A stretch of 22,904 nucleotides of DNA from Pseudomonadota bacterium (GTDB taxonomy: Bacteria; Pseudomonadota; Alphaproteobacteria; Rhizobiales; Rhizobiaceae), in assembly GCA_023399635.1 (NCBI GenBank), contig JAEWOP010000235.1, positions 1 through 22,904 of the forward strand. The letters run 5' to 3'. A program made the position numbers and the translations under genes. The notes below the pieces were generated by a model. The model saw only the letters and a list, made by a program, of their open reading frames with translations, was not told the origin of the DNA and did not search any database. Positions 1-7,584 of this stretch are shown piece after piece (positions within the stretch are counted from its first letter, which is position 1; each line of letters begins with the position of its first letter).

Positions 1-1532
1 CGGTAAAGCGTGGACCGGCCGATGCCGAGCTTGCGCGCCACCTGGCTCATTTGCCCCCGGTAGAACTTGAGCGCGAACCGGATAAGTTCTTCTTCCACAT
101 CAGCAAGTTTGCGAACCTCGCCCGAGATGTCCACCGTTGGGATTGCGTTTTCCGGAGCTGGAGATCCGGGATAGGCGGCCGCCAGAAGGGCGCGTGGGTC
201 GGGCCGAACAGGACAAGGCGCGATCCCTGCGAACGCCTCAGGTGAGAGACGCGAAAGTGCTGACGCCGCAGTGGAGTTTGCAGCATTGCTTGGTGCAGTT
301 TCCCCCTTGCGTTGCGACAGTGAAATCTGGCCCCTGCTCTCCAAACCGGCCGGTCCACCGGATTGCGGCAGCTGTGCGGCGATTTGTGGGAAGTCCCTTT
401 CTGCAAGCTCGTCTGCCTGCGCCAGAACCACGGCGCGGAACAGCGCATTTTCCAGCTCCCGCACATTGCCTGGCCAGTCATGGGCTGTCAGAAGGGCCAT
501 GGCCGCCGGCCCCACGGTGATTGTGCGCAGCTTCTGTTCCGAGGAAAAGCGGCTTGCAAACACGCGCGCCAGATTGGGGATGTCCTCCTTGCGCCGGCGT
601 AGCGCAGGAATGGTGATCGGGAACACGTTCAGCCGGTAATAAAGATCCTCGCGGAAGCGCCCTTCCCGCACCTCCTCGATGAGGTCCTTCTTCGTCGCGG
701 AGATAACGCGCACCTCCACGTTCTGGACGCCGGAACTGCCACGCGGCTCTATCTCACCCTGCTGAACCGCTCGCAGCAGCTTGATCTGCACATCGATCGG
801 CAGATCTCCGATATCATCCAGAAAGAGCGTTCCGCCATTGGCTTCAGCAAACTTGCCAGCCTGTTGTTCGCCGCTCAGCTCGCTTCCGAAAAGGGTGGCC
901 TCCAGGAGTTCCGGCGCGATTGCGCTGCAGCTCACCGCGACAAATGGCTTGGACGCACGCTCGCTGGCGGAATGGATTGCGCGAGCGACGAGTTCCTTGC
1001 CAACGCCTGCCTCGCCCTCCAGCACGACGGGAATGGACGAGTCGGCCGCACGCTCGGCAAGTTCCATGACCCGCAGCATGTCGGCACTTGCCGCCACGAT
1101 ATCGGAAAAATTCACGGCTCCCGAACGCGACTTGCGGGAAGCCTTGCTGCCTCCGTCCTTCTGCCCGAGCTTCAGGGCATTGCCGACGGAAGCGGCGATT
1201 CGTTCGGGCGAGACCGGCCGCACCACGAAATCAAACGCGCCGATACGCATCGCCTGGACCACGGCGTCGCTCTCCGCCTGGCTCGTCTGTACGATGATCG
1301 GCGTTTCCACCTCGGTGCGACGAATCTCTGCCACCAGGCTTTCCCCGTCCCCGGCGGGTATCTCCAGATCAAGCACAATCACGTCGATCTGATTGCCCCG
1401 CTGCCGCAGGAACTCCAGACCTGCACGACCGTTCTCGGCCAGGTGCACGACGTGCTCATAGCTTTCCAGCGCGTTCTTCAAGAGACGGCGCTGAATTGGA
1501 TCGTCATCTATAACAAGGATTTGGGCGATCAT
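1..1532 (-). CDS. NtrC-like response regulator lacking GAFTGA (C-terminus cut by window edge)
   Basis: About 510 residues are visible from an ATG at 1532, preceded by an AGGAG Shine-Dalgarno 7 bases upstream; the last few residues lie outside the window. Domain order: receiver (about 1-115) with acidic pocket D9-D11, phospho-acceptor D55 (VLDLEIP) and T83; AAA+ ATPase (about 140-375) with Walker A GEAGVGKE at 173-180 and the WPGNVREL segment; a long Pro/Ala/Ser-rich linker; and a Fis-type helix-turn-helix ending at the edge (VARKLGIGRSTLYR). Several conserved positions differ from family norms. The receiver lysine is R105. The GAFTGA loop is absent: LFGSE is followed directly by LSGEQQAGKFAEA. 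Walker B reads FLDDI rather than FLDEI, and sensor I reads ATK rather than ATN. The arginine-finger segment REDLYYRLN is intact. Family knowledge says GAFTGA contacts sigma-54, so I infer a DNA-binding regulator that does not activate sigma-54 promoters. Its target is unknown. It is divergent from pepF. Confidence 0.9.
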   Translation of the reverse strand, partial: MIAQILVIDDDPIQRRLLKNALESYEHVVHLAENGRAGLEFLRQRGNQIDVIVLDLEIPAGDGESLVAEIRRTEVETPIIVQTSQAESDAVVQAMRIGAFDFVVRPVSPERIAASVGNALKLGQKDGGSKASRKSRSGAVNFSDIVAASADMLRVMELAERAADSSIPVVLEGEAGVGKELVARAIHSASERASKPFVAVSCSAIAPELLEATLFGSELSGEQQAGKFAEANGGTLFLDDIGDLPIDVQIKLLRAVQQGEIEPRGSSGVQNVEVRVISATKKDLIEEVREGRFREDLYYRLNVFPITIPALRRRKEDIPNLARVFASRFSSEQKLRTITVGPAAMALLTAHDWPGNVRELENALFRAVVLAQADELAERDFPQIAAQLPQSGGPAGLESRGQISLSQRKGETAPSNAANSTAASALSRLSPEAFAGIAPCPVRPDPRALLAAAYPGSPAPENAIPTVDISGEVRKLADVEEELIRFALKFYRGQMSQVARKLGIGRSTLY

Positions 1533-1619
1533 GCTCGGCTCCTGACATCAATCATAATGTCCAAGGTGGTATGGAATGTCGCCGGTTTTCGCAGAGAGGC
1601 TTGAACATCGTGTTTTCAG

Positions 1620-1633
1620 AAATGCTTGCATTT
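1620..1633. repeat. 14-bp imperfect palindrome between regulator and pepF
   Basis: AAATGC and GCATTT flank a central TT in the 158-base divergent region between the response regulator and pepF. Its place between two divergent genes fits an operator, possibly for autoregulation by the Fis-type HTH protein encoded next to it. That role is inference: the match is short and no second copy was found in the window. No convincing -24/-12 sigma-54 promoter was seen in this region. Confidence 0.3.
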
Positions 1634-1690
1634 TAATGGCTTCCACGGAATGAGAGCCGTTGAACGTGATCGACCAGAAGGGAAATGGTA

Positions 1691-3544
1691 ATGAGACGCC
1701 CCGAGAACTCTGTGCCCGCACTGCAATCGCCAGCGCAGCAAGGCGCAGCTGTGCTCCCATCCCTTGGTGACCTGCCGGCCTGGAAGCTCTCTGATCTCTA
1801 TCCCTCGCGCGAATCCGAGGAATTTCGTTCCGACATGGAGCGGGCAGCCACGCTGTCCCGGGAGTTCGAGGCGAAGTGGAAGGGCAAGCTAGGCGACGCT
1901 GCCAAGAAGACTGGCGCCGCGGGTCTCGGCCAGGCATTGGCTGAGTACGAGGCACTTGAGGATCTTCTGGGCAAGATCGGCTCCTTTGCCGGTCTCACCT
2001 ATTTCTCCGACACTTCAAATCCGGCCAACGGCAAGTTCTACGGCGACGTGCAGTCGAAGCTCACGGACCTTTCATCCCACCTTCTGTTCTTCGCGCTGGA
2101 GCTCAATCGGATTGAGGATGCTGTCGTGGACGCGGCGATGGAGCGCGATCCGCAGGCGGGGCATTACCGTCCCTGGATCGTCGACCTGCGCAAGGACAAG
2201 CCCTTCCAGCTCGACGACAAGCTCGAGCAGCTCTTCCTCGAAAAGTCGATGACCAGTGCCGCCGCCTTCAACCGTCTCTTCGACGAGACCATGGCGGAGC
2301 TTCGCTTCGAGATCGATGGGGAGAAACTGCCGCTCGAGCTCACGCTCAACATGCTGCAGGAGCCGGAGGAGCCAGTGCGCCGCAAGGCAGCCCAGGCCCT
2401 GTCGAAAACCTTCCAGCAGAACATCCGGGTCTTCACGCTGGTTACCAACACGCTGGCCAAGGACAAGGAAATCTCCGATCGCTGGCGCGGCTTCGAGGAC
2501 ATCGCCGACAGCCGCCATCTCGCCAATCGGGTGGAGCGCGAAGTGGTCGATGCGCTGGCCACCGCCGTCCGCGACGCCTATCCGCGCCTGTCGCACCGCT
2601 ATTATCAGATGAAGGCGAAGTGGCTCGGCATGGATCAGATGAACTTCTGGGATCGAAATGCGCCGCTGCCGGAAACGCCGAAGGCGCTCATTTCCTGGCC
2701 GGATGCGAAGGAAACCGTGCTTTCCGCCTATGCCGGCTTCGCCCCGGAAATGGCGGATATCGCCCGCCGCTTCTTCGACGAGGAATGGATCGACGCGCCC
2801 GTCCGCCCGGGCAAGGCGCCGGGCGCCTTTGCCCATCCGACCGTGCCCTCGGCCCACCCCTACGTGCTCGTCAACTACATGGGGAAGCCGCGCGACGTGA
2901 TGACTCTCGCCCACGAACTCGGCCATGGCGTGCATCAGGTGCTGGCCGGCGAACAGGGCGCGCTGATGGCGCAGACACCGCTGACGCTCGCGGAAACTGC
3001 CTCCGTCTTCGGCGAGATGCTGACCTTCCGCGCCCTTCTCGACAAGACGAAGGACAGCAAGGAACGCAAGGCCATGCTCGCCCAGAAGGTCGAAGACATG
3101 ATCAACACGGTGGTCCGCCAGATCGCCTTCTACGAGTTCGAGCGCAAGCTCCACACTGCGCGCAAGGACGGCGAGCTGACCTCAGAGCAGATCGGTGAGC
3201 TGTGGCTTTCTGTACAGGAGGAAAGTCTCGGGCCGGCGATCCGCATTTCGGAAGGCTACGAGACATGGTGGGCCTATATCCCCCACTTCATCCACTCCCC
3301 CTTCTACGTCTATGCCTACGCCTTCGGCGACTGCCTGGTGAACTCCCTCTACGCGGTCTACCAGAACGCCGAACCAGGCTTCCAGCAGAAGTACTTCGAT
3401 CTCCTCAAGGCCGGTGGCACGAAGCACCACTCGGAACTGCTGGCGCCCTTCGGGCTCGATGCCACCGACCCCTCCTTCTGGTCGAAGGGCCTGTCGATGA
3501 TCGAGGGGCTGATCGACGAACTGGAGGCGCTGGACAAGGCTTGA
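1691..3544 (+). CDS. pepF: Oligoendopeptidase F (M3 family zinc metallopeptidase)
   Basis: A cytoplasmic metallopeptidase of about 617 residues that cleaves short peptides; the family is M3B, thimet/PepF. The zinc site is clear: HELGH at residues 408-412 and the third ligand Glu 435 in LAETASVFGE. The C-terminal region has the family's substrate-binding segment (YIPHFIHSPFYVYAYAFG). No signal peptide is visible. Start choice: the Shine-Dalgarno AAGGGA at 1678-1683 lies only 1 base from the ATG at 1685 but 7 bases from the in-frame ATG at 1691, so I prefer 1691; the longer form adds just two residues. The length matches alphaproteobacterial PepF. It stands upstream of pabBC with a 33-base gap and may be co-transcribed with it, but a functional link is not evident. 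Confidence 0.95.
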   Translation: MRRPENSVPALQSPAQQGAAVLPSLGDLPAWKLSDLYPSRESEEFRSDMERAATLSREFEAKWKGKLGDAAKKTGAAGLGQALAEYEALEDLLGKIGSFAGLTYFSDTSNPANGKFYGDVQSKLTDLSSHLLFFALELNRIEDAVVDAAMERDPQAGHYRPWIVDLRKDKPFQLDDKLEQLFLEKSMTSAAAFNRLFDETMAELRFEIDGEKLPLELTLNMLQEPEEPVRRKAAQALSKTFQQNIRVFTLVTNTLAKDKEISDRWRGFEDIADSRHLANRVEREVVDALATAVRDAYPRLSHRYYQMKAKWLGMDQMNFWDRNAPLPETPKALISWPDAKETVLSAYAGFAPEMADIARRFFDEEWIDAPVRPGKAPGAFAHPTVPSAHPYVLVNYMGKPRDVMTLAHELGHGVHQVLAGEQGALMAQTPLTLAETASVFGEMLTFRALLDKTKDSKERKAMLAQKVEDMINTVVRQIAFYEFERKLHTARKDGELTSEQIGELWLSVQEESLGPAIRISEGYETWWAYIPHFIHSPFYVYAYAFGDCLVNSLYAVYQNAEPGFQQKYFDLLKAGGTKHHSELLAPFGLDATDPSFWSKGLSMIEGLIDELEALDKA

Positions 3545-3577
3545 GACGCGTCGGGGCAGCTCGGGCATAATGTTTAC

Positions 3578-4735
3578 ATGAAGCACAGCCCCTACGTCCT
3601 CTTCCGCGACGACAAACGGTCGCAAAGCCTGTTGTTCCGCGAGCCGCGCGACCTCGTCATCGCCCGGACGGCGGACGAGGTACTACCTGCGCTAGCCCGG
3701 CTGGAACAGGCACGGCAGGACGGCTTCTGGCTTGCCGGCTACCTCTCCTATGAGGCCGGCTTCGTCTTCGAGGAGAAGCTGCGGCCGTTGATCGTCGACA
3801 ATCGGGAAACGCCGCTGTTGGCCATGGGCATCTTCGATGGTCCAGCACCGGATGGACGTTCCCTTGCAACCCCACCCCCGCCGGAGGAGCATCAGCAGCT
3901 TCTGTCCCTGCCCCGCGCTGCATGGGACTTCGAAACCTACCGCGAACGGTTTGACAGGCTGCACGAGCACCTGCGCCGGGGGGACATCTACCAGGCAAAC
4001 CTCACCATGCCGATCACGGCCCGCTGGGCTGGCGATCCATTGCGCGCCTTCTGGTCGCTCGTCGCCCGCCAGCCCGTGCACTACGGGGCGCTGGTCGATC
4101 TCGGGGGGCCACTCGTCCTGTCGCGCTCGCCCGAACTCTTCTTCCGTGTCGACGGCGACCGCTGGATCGAGACGCACCCGATGAAGGGGACTGCGCCGCG
4201 TGGCGTCACGCCCGAAGAGGACGAAGCGATTGTCGCTGCCATGCTGGCGGACGGGAAGACGCAGGCCGAAAACCGGATGATCGTCGATCTCCTACGCAAC
4301 GACATCTCGCTGATCAGCGAGGTCGGCACACTGTCCGTGCCGAAGCTCTTCGCGATCGAAACCTATCCGACCGTCCACCAGATGGTGAGCCATGTTCGCG
4401 CGCGTCTGCGGCCGGAGATCGGCCTGCCGGAGATCATGACTGCCCTCTTCCCCTGCGGCTCCATCACCGGAGCCCCGAAGATGTGGGCGATGCGCATACT
4501 GCAGGAACTGGAGGATCGTCCACGCGACGTCTATTGCGGCGCGATCGGCTGGTGCGATCCGGCAGGGCCGATGCAGTTTTCGGTGGCGATCCGAACGCTG
4601 AGCCTTTTCAACGACGGAAAGGCCGTCTTCAATGTCGGCGGGGGGATCGTGTTCGATTCGACGGCCGAGGCGGAATATCAGGAATGTCTTCTAAAAGCAC
4701 AGTTCGCAGTCGGCAAACAGGCGATCTCGCACTGA
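3578..4735 (+). CDS. pabB: Aminodeoxychorismate synthase component I
   Basis: A 385-residue chorismate-binding enzyme that aminates chorismate to 4-amino-4-deoxychorismate, the first step of p-aminobenzoate and hence folate synthesis. The core shows GDIYQANLT, PMKGTAPRG, DLLRNDIS, FPCGSITGAPK and the C-terminal AEAEYQECLLKAQ. Lysine 203 in PMKGT is telling: PabB uses a lysine here as nucleophile, while anthranilate synthase TrpE has alanine, so the PabB call is favoured. The N-terminal lobe is short, as usual for this alphaproteobacterial form. No glutaminase subunit (PabA) is encoded in the window, so it must be supplied elsewhere, probably by a shared amidotransferase. The ribosome-binding site is weak. 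It overlaps pabC by 52 bases, which indicates translational coupling. Confidence 0.93.
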   Translation: MKHSPYVLFRDDKRSQSLLFREPRDLVIARTADEVLPALARLEQARQDGFWLAGYLSYEAGFVFEEKLRPLIVDNRETPLLAMGIFDGPAPDGRSLATPPPPEEHQQLLSLPRAAWDFETYRERFDRLHEHLRRGDIYQANLTMPITARWAGDPLRAFWSLVARQPVHYGALVDLGGPLVLSRSPELFFRVDGDRWIETHPMKGTAPRGVTPEEDEAIVAAMLADGKTQAENRMIVDLLRNDISLISEVGTLSVPKLFAIETYPTVHQMVSHVRARLRPEIGLPEIMTALFPCGSITGAPKMWAMRILQELEDRPRDVYCGAIGWCDPAGPMQFSVAIRTLSLFNDGKAVFNVGGGIVFDSTAEAEYQECLLKAQFAVGKQAISH

Positions 4736-5343
4736 TCGAAACGCTGCGCTGGGAACCTGAACAGGGCTTCCTGCGGCTCGACCAGCACCTGAGACGCTTG
4801 AACCGTTCGATCGACGCCCTGGGTTTCCTGCCTCCTGCCGATCCGGCCATGGCACTCAAGCTCGCCGTCAGCGGCGACCAGCCGCTACGGGTTCGCCTCT
4901 CCGTCAGCTACCGCGGCAAGACGGAAGTCACCACCGCCCCCTTCCAGCCGGACGCGGAAGGAAAGATCTGGCGGCTGCGCATCGCCACGCAGCGCCTCTC
5001 ATCCGACGACGCGTTTCTCAAGCACAAGACGACGCGCCGCGATCTCTACGACACGGCCCGCGCGGAGTTTTCACTGGAGGAAGCCGACGAGGTGCTTCTG
5101 CTCAACGAGCGGGGCGAACTCTGTGAAGGCACCATCACCAATCTCTTCGTCGAGACCGGGGATGGCACGCTTCTCACCCCGGCGATTTCCAGCGGCCTCC
5201 TGCCCGGCATCCTGCGCGCCGAACTGATCCGCGAGGGCAAGGCTCGTTCCGAAGTACTGAAGCCGACGGCTCTGTCGAACCGCCGGATCTTCGTCGGCAA
5301 TGCCCTGCGCGGGCTGATCCCTGCCGAGTTGTTCGAAGATTAA
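4684..5343 (+). CDS. pabC: 4-amino-4-deoxychorismate lyase (class IV aminotransferase family)
   Basis: A 219-residue fold-type IV PLP enzyme, expected to release pyruvate from aminodeoxychorismate to give p-aminobenzoate. Lys115 in LKHKTTRRDLYD is the likely Schiff-base lysine; CEGTITNLF is the cofactor-phosphate-binding motif, and LPGILRAELI follows it. At 219 residues it is shorter than E. coli PabC (about 270), as in other rhizobial class IV proteins paired with pabB. The ATG at 4684 lies inside the end of pabB with a purine-rich GAGGCGGA about 9 bases upstream. The open frame extends further 5', but only inside pabB and without family sequence. The assignment rests on the family plus the overlap with pabB; another class IV activity such as a D-amino-acid or branched-chain aminotransferase is less likely. 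Confidence 0.85.
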   Translation: MSSKSTVRSRQTGDLALIETLRWEPEQGFLRLDQHLRRLNRSIDALGFLPPADPAMALKLAVSGDQPLRVRLSVSYRGKTEVTTAPFQPDAEGKIWRLRIATQRLSSDDAFLKHKTTRRDLYDTARAEFSLEEADEVLLLNERGELCEGTITNLFVETGDGTLLTPAISSGLLPGILRAELIREGKARSEVLKPTALSNRRIFVGNALRGLIPAELFED

Positions 5344-5678
5344 CGCTGCCGCCGCAGGATCATGCCTGCGTGGTGCAGCGTGTCCTCGTCCACGAATTCG
5401 CCGTCTGCAGTGAATCCGGTGTCGTCCCAGTAGTCGATGTGATTGCCCGTGACGACATAGCGGCCCTGGTAAGCGCTTTCGCGATTGCCTCGGGCTTCGT
5501 CGTAGCGGCCATTGGGCAGGAGTTCGTGACGGATGCGTTTATCATCCGTCGCCCACATGCCGACATAGGGATGGGTCTGCACTTCAACCTGATTGGTCAT
5601 CTGTTCCTCGGCAGTTGCGGTGTTGGGTGCCGCGCCCGCAAGTGCTGCGGCGAATAGAATCGAGTGCCGGTTTGCCAT
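5340..5678 (-). CDS. Exported Atu4866-family (streptavidin-like fold) protein
   Basis: 112 residues: an N-terminal hydrophobic stretch (LFAAALAGA, ending near ATAEEQ) that looks like a signal peptide, then an approximately 80-residue domain starting at THPYVGMW. The block with ELLPNGRYDEARGN, SAYQGRY and YWDDTGFTADGEF matches my memory of the Agrobacterium protein Atu4866, whose solved structure resembles a streptavidin-like barrel and whose biochemical function is unknown. The ATG has a clear GGAGAG site 4 bases upstream. It starts 10 bases after the SDR stop, so the two are almost certainly one transcript. Its stop overlaps the pabC stop by four bases on the opposite strand. By analogy with the fold it may bind a small ligand, possibly the substrate or product of the SDR; that is inference. 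Confidence 0.85.
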   Translation of the reverse strand: MANRHSILFAAALAGAAPNTATAEEQMTNQVEVQTHPYVGMWATDDKRIRHELLPNGRYDEARGNRESAYQGRYVVTGNHIDYWDDTGFTADGEFVDEDTLHHAGMILRRQR

Positions 5679-5688
5679 CTATCTCTCC

Positions 5689-6411
5689 TCAGTTCGGCGA
5701 CCGCGTCGGCCGCACGACGATCTCGTTGACGTCCACGTCCTCCGGCTGTTCGATGGCAAAGCGAACGGCGCGGCCGATGGCATCCGGCTGCAGCGCAATG
5801 GCACGGTAGCTCTTCATCGCCTCGGCGGCTGTCGGGTCCGTGATCGTGTTAGCCAGTTCGCTCTCCACCACGCCCGGATGTATGCAGGTGACACGGATGT
5901 CTTCCCGCTCCTGGCGCAACCCATCGGAAATGGCCCGCACGGCAAACTTGGTGGCGCAATAGACCGCGGCAGTTGGAGCAACGCTAAGCGCACCAATGGA
6001 GGCAATGTTGATGATGTGGCCGGAGCCGCGCTTCGTCATCTCCGGCAGCACCGCTGCGATTCCGTAGAGCACGCCCTTGATGTTGACATCGACCATCCGG
6101 TCCCACTCGTCGACCTTCAGCGAGGCCATGAGCGACAGCGGCATGACACCTGCATTGTTGACGATGACGTCAACGCGGCCGAATTCATTCCGGGCGGCCT
6201 CGGCGAAGGCGGCCACATCCCCACGATCGGTGACGTCGAGGCGGCGGGTTGCTACCCTGCCGCCGTGACCTCGTATCTCGTCCGCCAGCTCTTCGAGACG
6301 TTCAGTGCGGCGAGCCCCGAGCATCAGGGTGGCGCCGGCCTTGCCAAGTTCGCGGGCGATCCCTGCGCCGATGCCGCTGGAGGCGCCTGTAATGAGAATG
6401 ATCTTGTCCAT
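5689..6411 (-). CDS. Short-chain dehydrogenase/reductase (classical SDR)
   Basis: 240 residues with the full classical SDR signature: TGASSGIG nucleotide-binding loop, NNAG, a serine in NIASIG and the catalytic YCATK. The dinucleotide preference is probably NADP(H), because basic residues (GARRTERL) follow the second beta strand. The substrate cannot be read from sequence; the closest general group is the clavulanate dehydrogenase/YdfG-like oxidoreductases. Start choice: ATG at 6411 has an AGGGAGA site just upstream, and the frame upstream to 6474 lacks family sequence. It is first in a two-gene operon with the Atu4866-family gene and is divergent from a LysR regulator, so it is probably controlled by that regulator. 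Confidence 0.92.
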   Translation of the reverse strand: MDKIILITGASSGIGAGIARELGKAGATLMLGARRTERLEELADEIRGHGGRVATRRLDVTDRGDVAAFAEAARNEFGRVDVIVNNAGVMPLSLMASLKVDEWDRMVDVNIKGVLYGIAAVLPEMTKRGSGHIINIASIGALSVAPTAAVYCATKFAVRAISDGLRQEREDIRVTCIHPGVVESELANTITDPTAAEAMKSYRAIALQPDAIGRAVRFAIEQPEDVDVNEIVVRPTRSPN

Positions 6412-6421
6412 GCTTTTCTCC

Positions 6422-6450
6422 CTGTTCAGCCCAGTGTCGGGCTTGAACAG
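6422..6450. promoter_or_regulatory. Inverted repeat in SDR/lysR divergent control region
   Basis: CTGTTCAGCCC (6422-6432) and GGGCTTGAACAG (6439-6450) form an inverted repeat of 11 paired bases with one extra base in the right arm and a 6-base centre. It sits immediately upstream of the SDR start and overlaps its Shine-Dalgarno region, 70 bases before the lysR start. LysR-type regulators bind partly symmetric sites in such divergent regions, so this is a candidate operator; it could instead be a stem-loop in the SDR leader RNA. Confidence 0.5.
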
Positions 6451-6519
6451 AAGATAAGCCCCCAGCATTGTCATCGGTATCCGCCTGGCGCTTCCCGCAT
6501 TAGTAAGGAGCTCTAACCA

Positions 6520-7416
6520 ATGACGCCGGACCTTAACGCCCTCGCCGTCTTCATCACGGTCGCCGAAGAGAAGAATTTTCGGGCCACTGCCGACCGACTC
6601 GGGGTGACGCGTGCAGCGGTGAGTCAGACCATGAGAAAGCTGGAGGAGTCGATGGGCATAGCGCTTGTGAACCGGACGACCCGCAGCGTCTCCCTAACGG
6701 AAGCGGGAGAGCGTCTTTACACTGATGCCGCCCCGGCTCTTGCGGGCGTCCGCGCCGCCATAGAAGCAGCCGGCAACCTGCGCGACAGTCCGCGCGGCCA
6801 GTTGAACCTCGCCGCCTCCTCGATTGCCGAGAGCTTCCTGTCCGGCCCGCTGCTTGCTTCCTTCGCCGCGGACAACCCGCATGTCAGTATCCACATCACC
6901 GTCACGGATGATGTGTTTGATATTGTCGAAGAAGGGTATGATGCCGGCGTCAGGCTCGGCGAGGTGATCGCCCAGGACATGATCGCCGTTCCGGTTTCCG
7001 GCGACCAGCGCCAACTGGCGGTGGCGTCGCCGAACTACGTGAAACGTTTTGGCGTCCCCTCGCATCCACGCGACCTGGTGAACCACCGCACGATCGGCTG
7101 GCGCATCGGCCCCGGTCGCGCCTCCTATCGGTGGGAATTTTCCGAGGACGGGAAGGAATTCGCCGTGGCCGTCGGAGATCACATCACGACGACGGACATG
7201 GCGCTGATGGTCCGCCTGGCCGTGGCGGGTGCCGGCATCAGCTTTGGCATGGAGGAGAGCTTCCGCCCCCTCATCGAACGCGGTGAGCTGGTACCACTTC
7301 TTGAGGAATACAGTCCCCGTTTTCCCGGCTTCTACCTCTACTATCCAAGCCGTCGTAACATGGCGCCCAAGCTGCGGGCACTGGTGGATCATCTGCGACG
7401 AAACCGCCCGGCATAG
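6520..7416 (+). CDS. LysR-family transcriptional regulator
   Basis: 298 residues of the usual LysR architecture. The winged helix-turn-helix lies at about residues 4-63 (FRATADRLGVTRAAVSQTM, then LVNRTTRSVSLTEAG), followed by a LysR_substrate periplasmic-binding-like effector domain from about residue 90 to the end. It resembles the subgroup that regulates divergent oxidoreductases (YafC/AaeR-like). The ATG has AAGGAG 9 bases upstream. Being divergent from the SDR/Atu4866 pair, with an inverted repeat between, it probably controls that pair and possibly itself. The effector is unknown. Confidence 0.93.
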   Translation: MTPDLNALAVFITVAEEKNFRATADRLGVTRAAVSQTMRKLEESMGIALVNRTTRSVSLTEAGERLYTDAAPALAGVRAAIEAAGNLRDSPRGQLNLAASSIAESFLSGPLLASFAADNPHVSIHITVTDDVFDIVEEGYDAGVRLGEVIAQDMIAVPVSGDQRQLAVASPNYVKRFGVPSHPRDLVNHRTIGWRIGPGRASYRWEFSEDGKEFAVAVGDHITTTDMALMVRLAVAGAGISFGMEESFRPLIERGELVPLLEEYSPRFPGFYLYYPSRRNMAPKLRALVDHLRRNRPA

Positions 7417-7420
7417 AGGG

Positions 7421-7449
7421 GCATAAAGCAGCGAGATGACGCTTTATGC
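7421..7449 (+). repeat. 9-bp perfect inverted repeat after lysR / in hss leader
   Basis: GCATAAAGC (7421-7429) and GCTTTATGC (7441-7449) are perfect inverted repeats around an 11-base loop, starting 4 bases after the lysR stop. There is no T-run on the plus strand, so a strong intrinsic terminator is unlikely. It may be a weak lysR terminator, or an operator/leader structure for homospermidine synthase 136 bases downstream. Confidence 0.45.
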
Positions 7450-7584
7450 ACCCTCCTTCGCAACCTCTTTATTGTGACGGGGATTTATGATCTAGAGCGC
7501 CGAAATTGCGATCGAGCGCTCCCATCCGTTCCCTGTCCACAAGCGGCGCAGCGGCGTGATGCCGAGGCGGTGAAGGAGAGATTT

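Noticed and set aside
2072..3154. 360-residue antisense open frame inside pepF
   Set aside because: Fully inside the pepF coding region with no recognisable domain; a frame shadow of high-GC coding sequence.
3570..3581. Three-codon upstream frame (ATG TTT ACA TGA) overlapping the pabB start
   Set aside because: It has no good ribosome-binding site and such mini-frames occur by chance; not enough to call a leader peptide.
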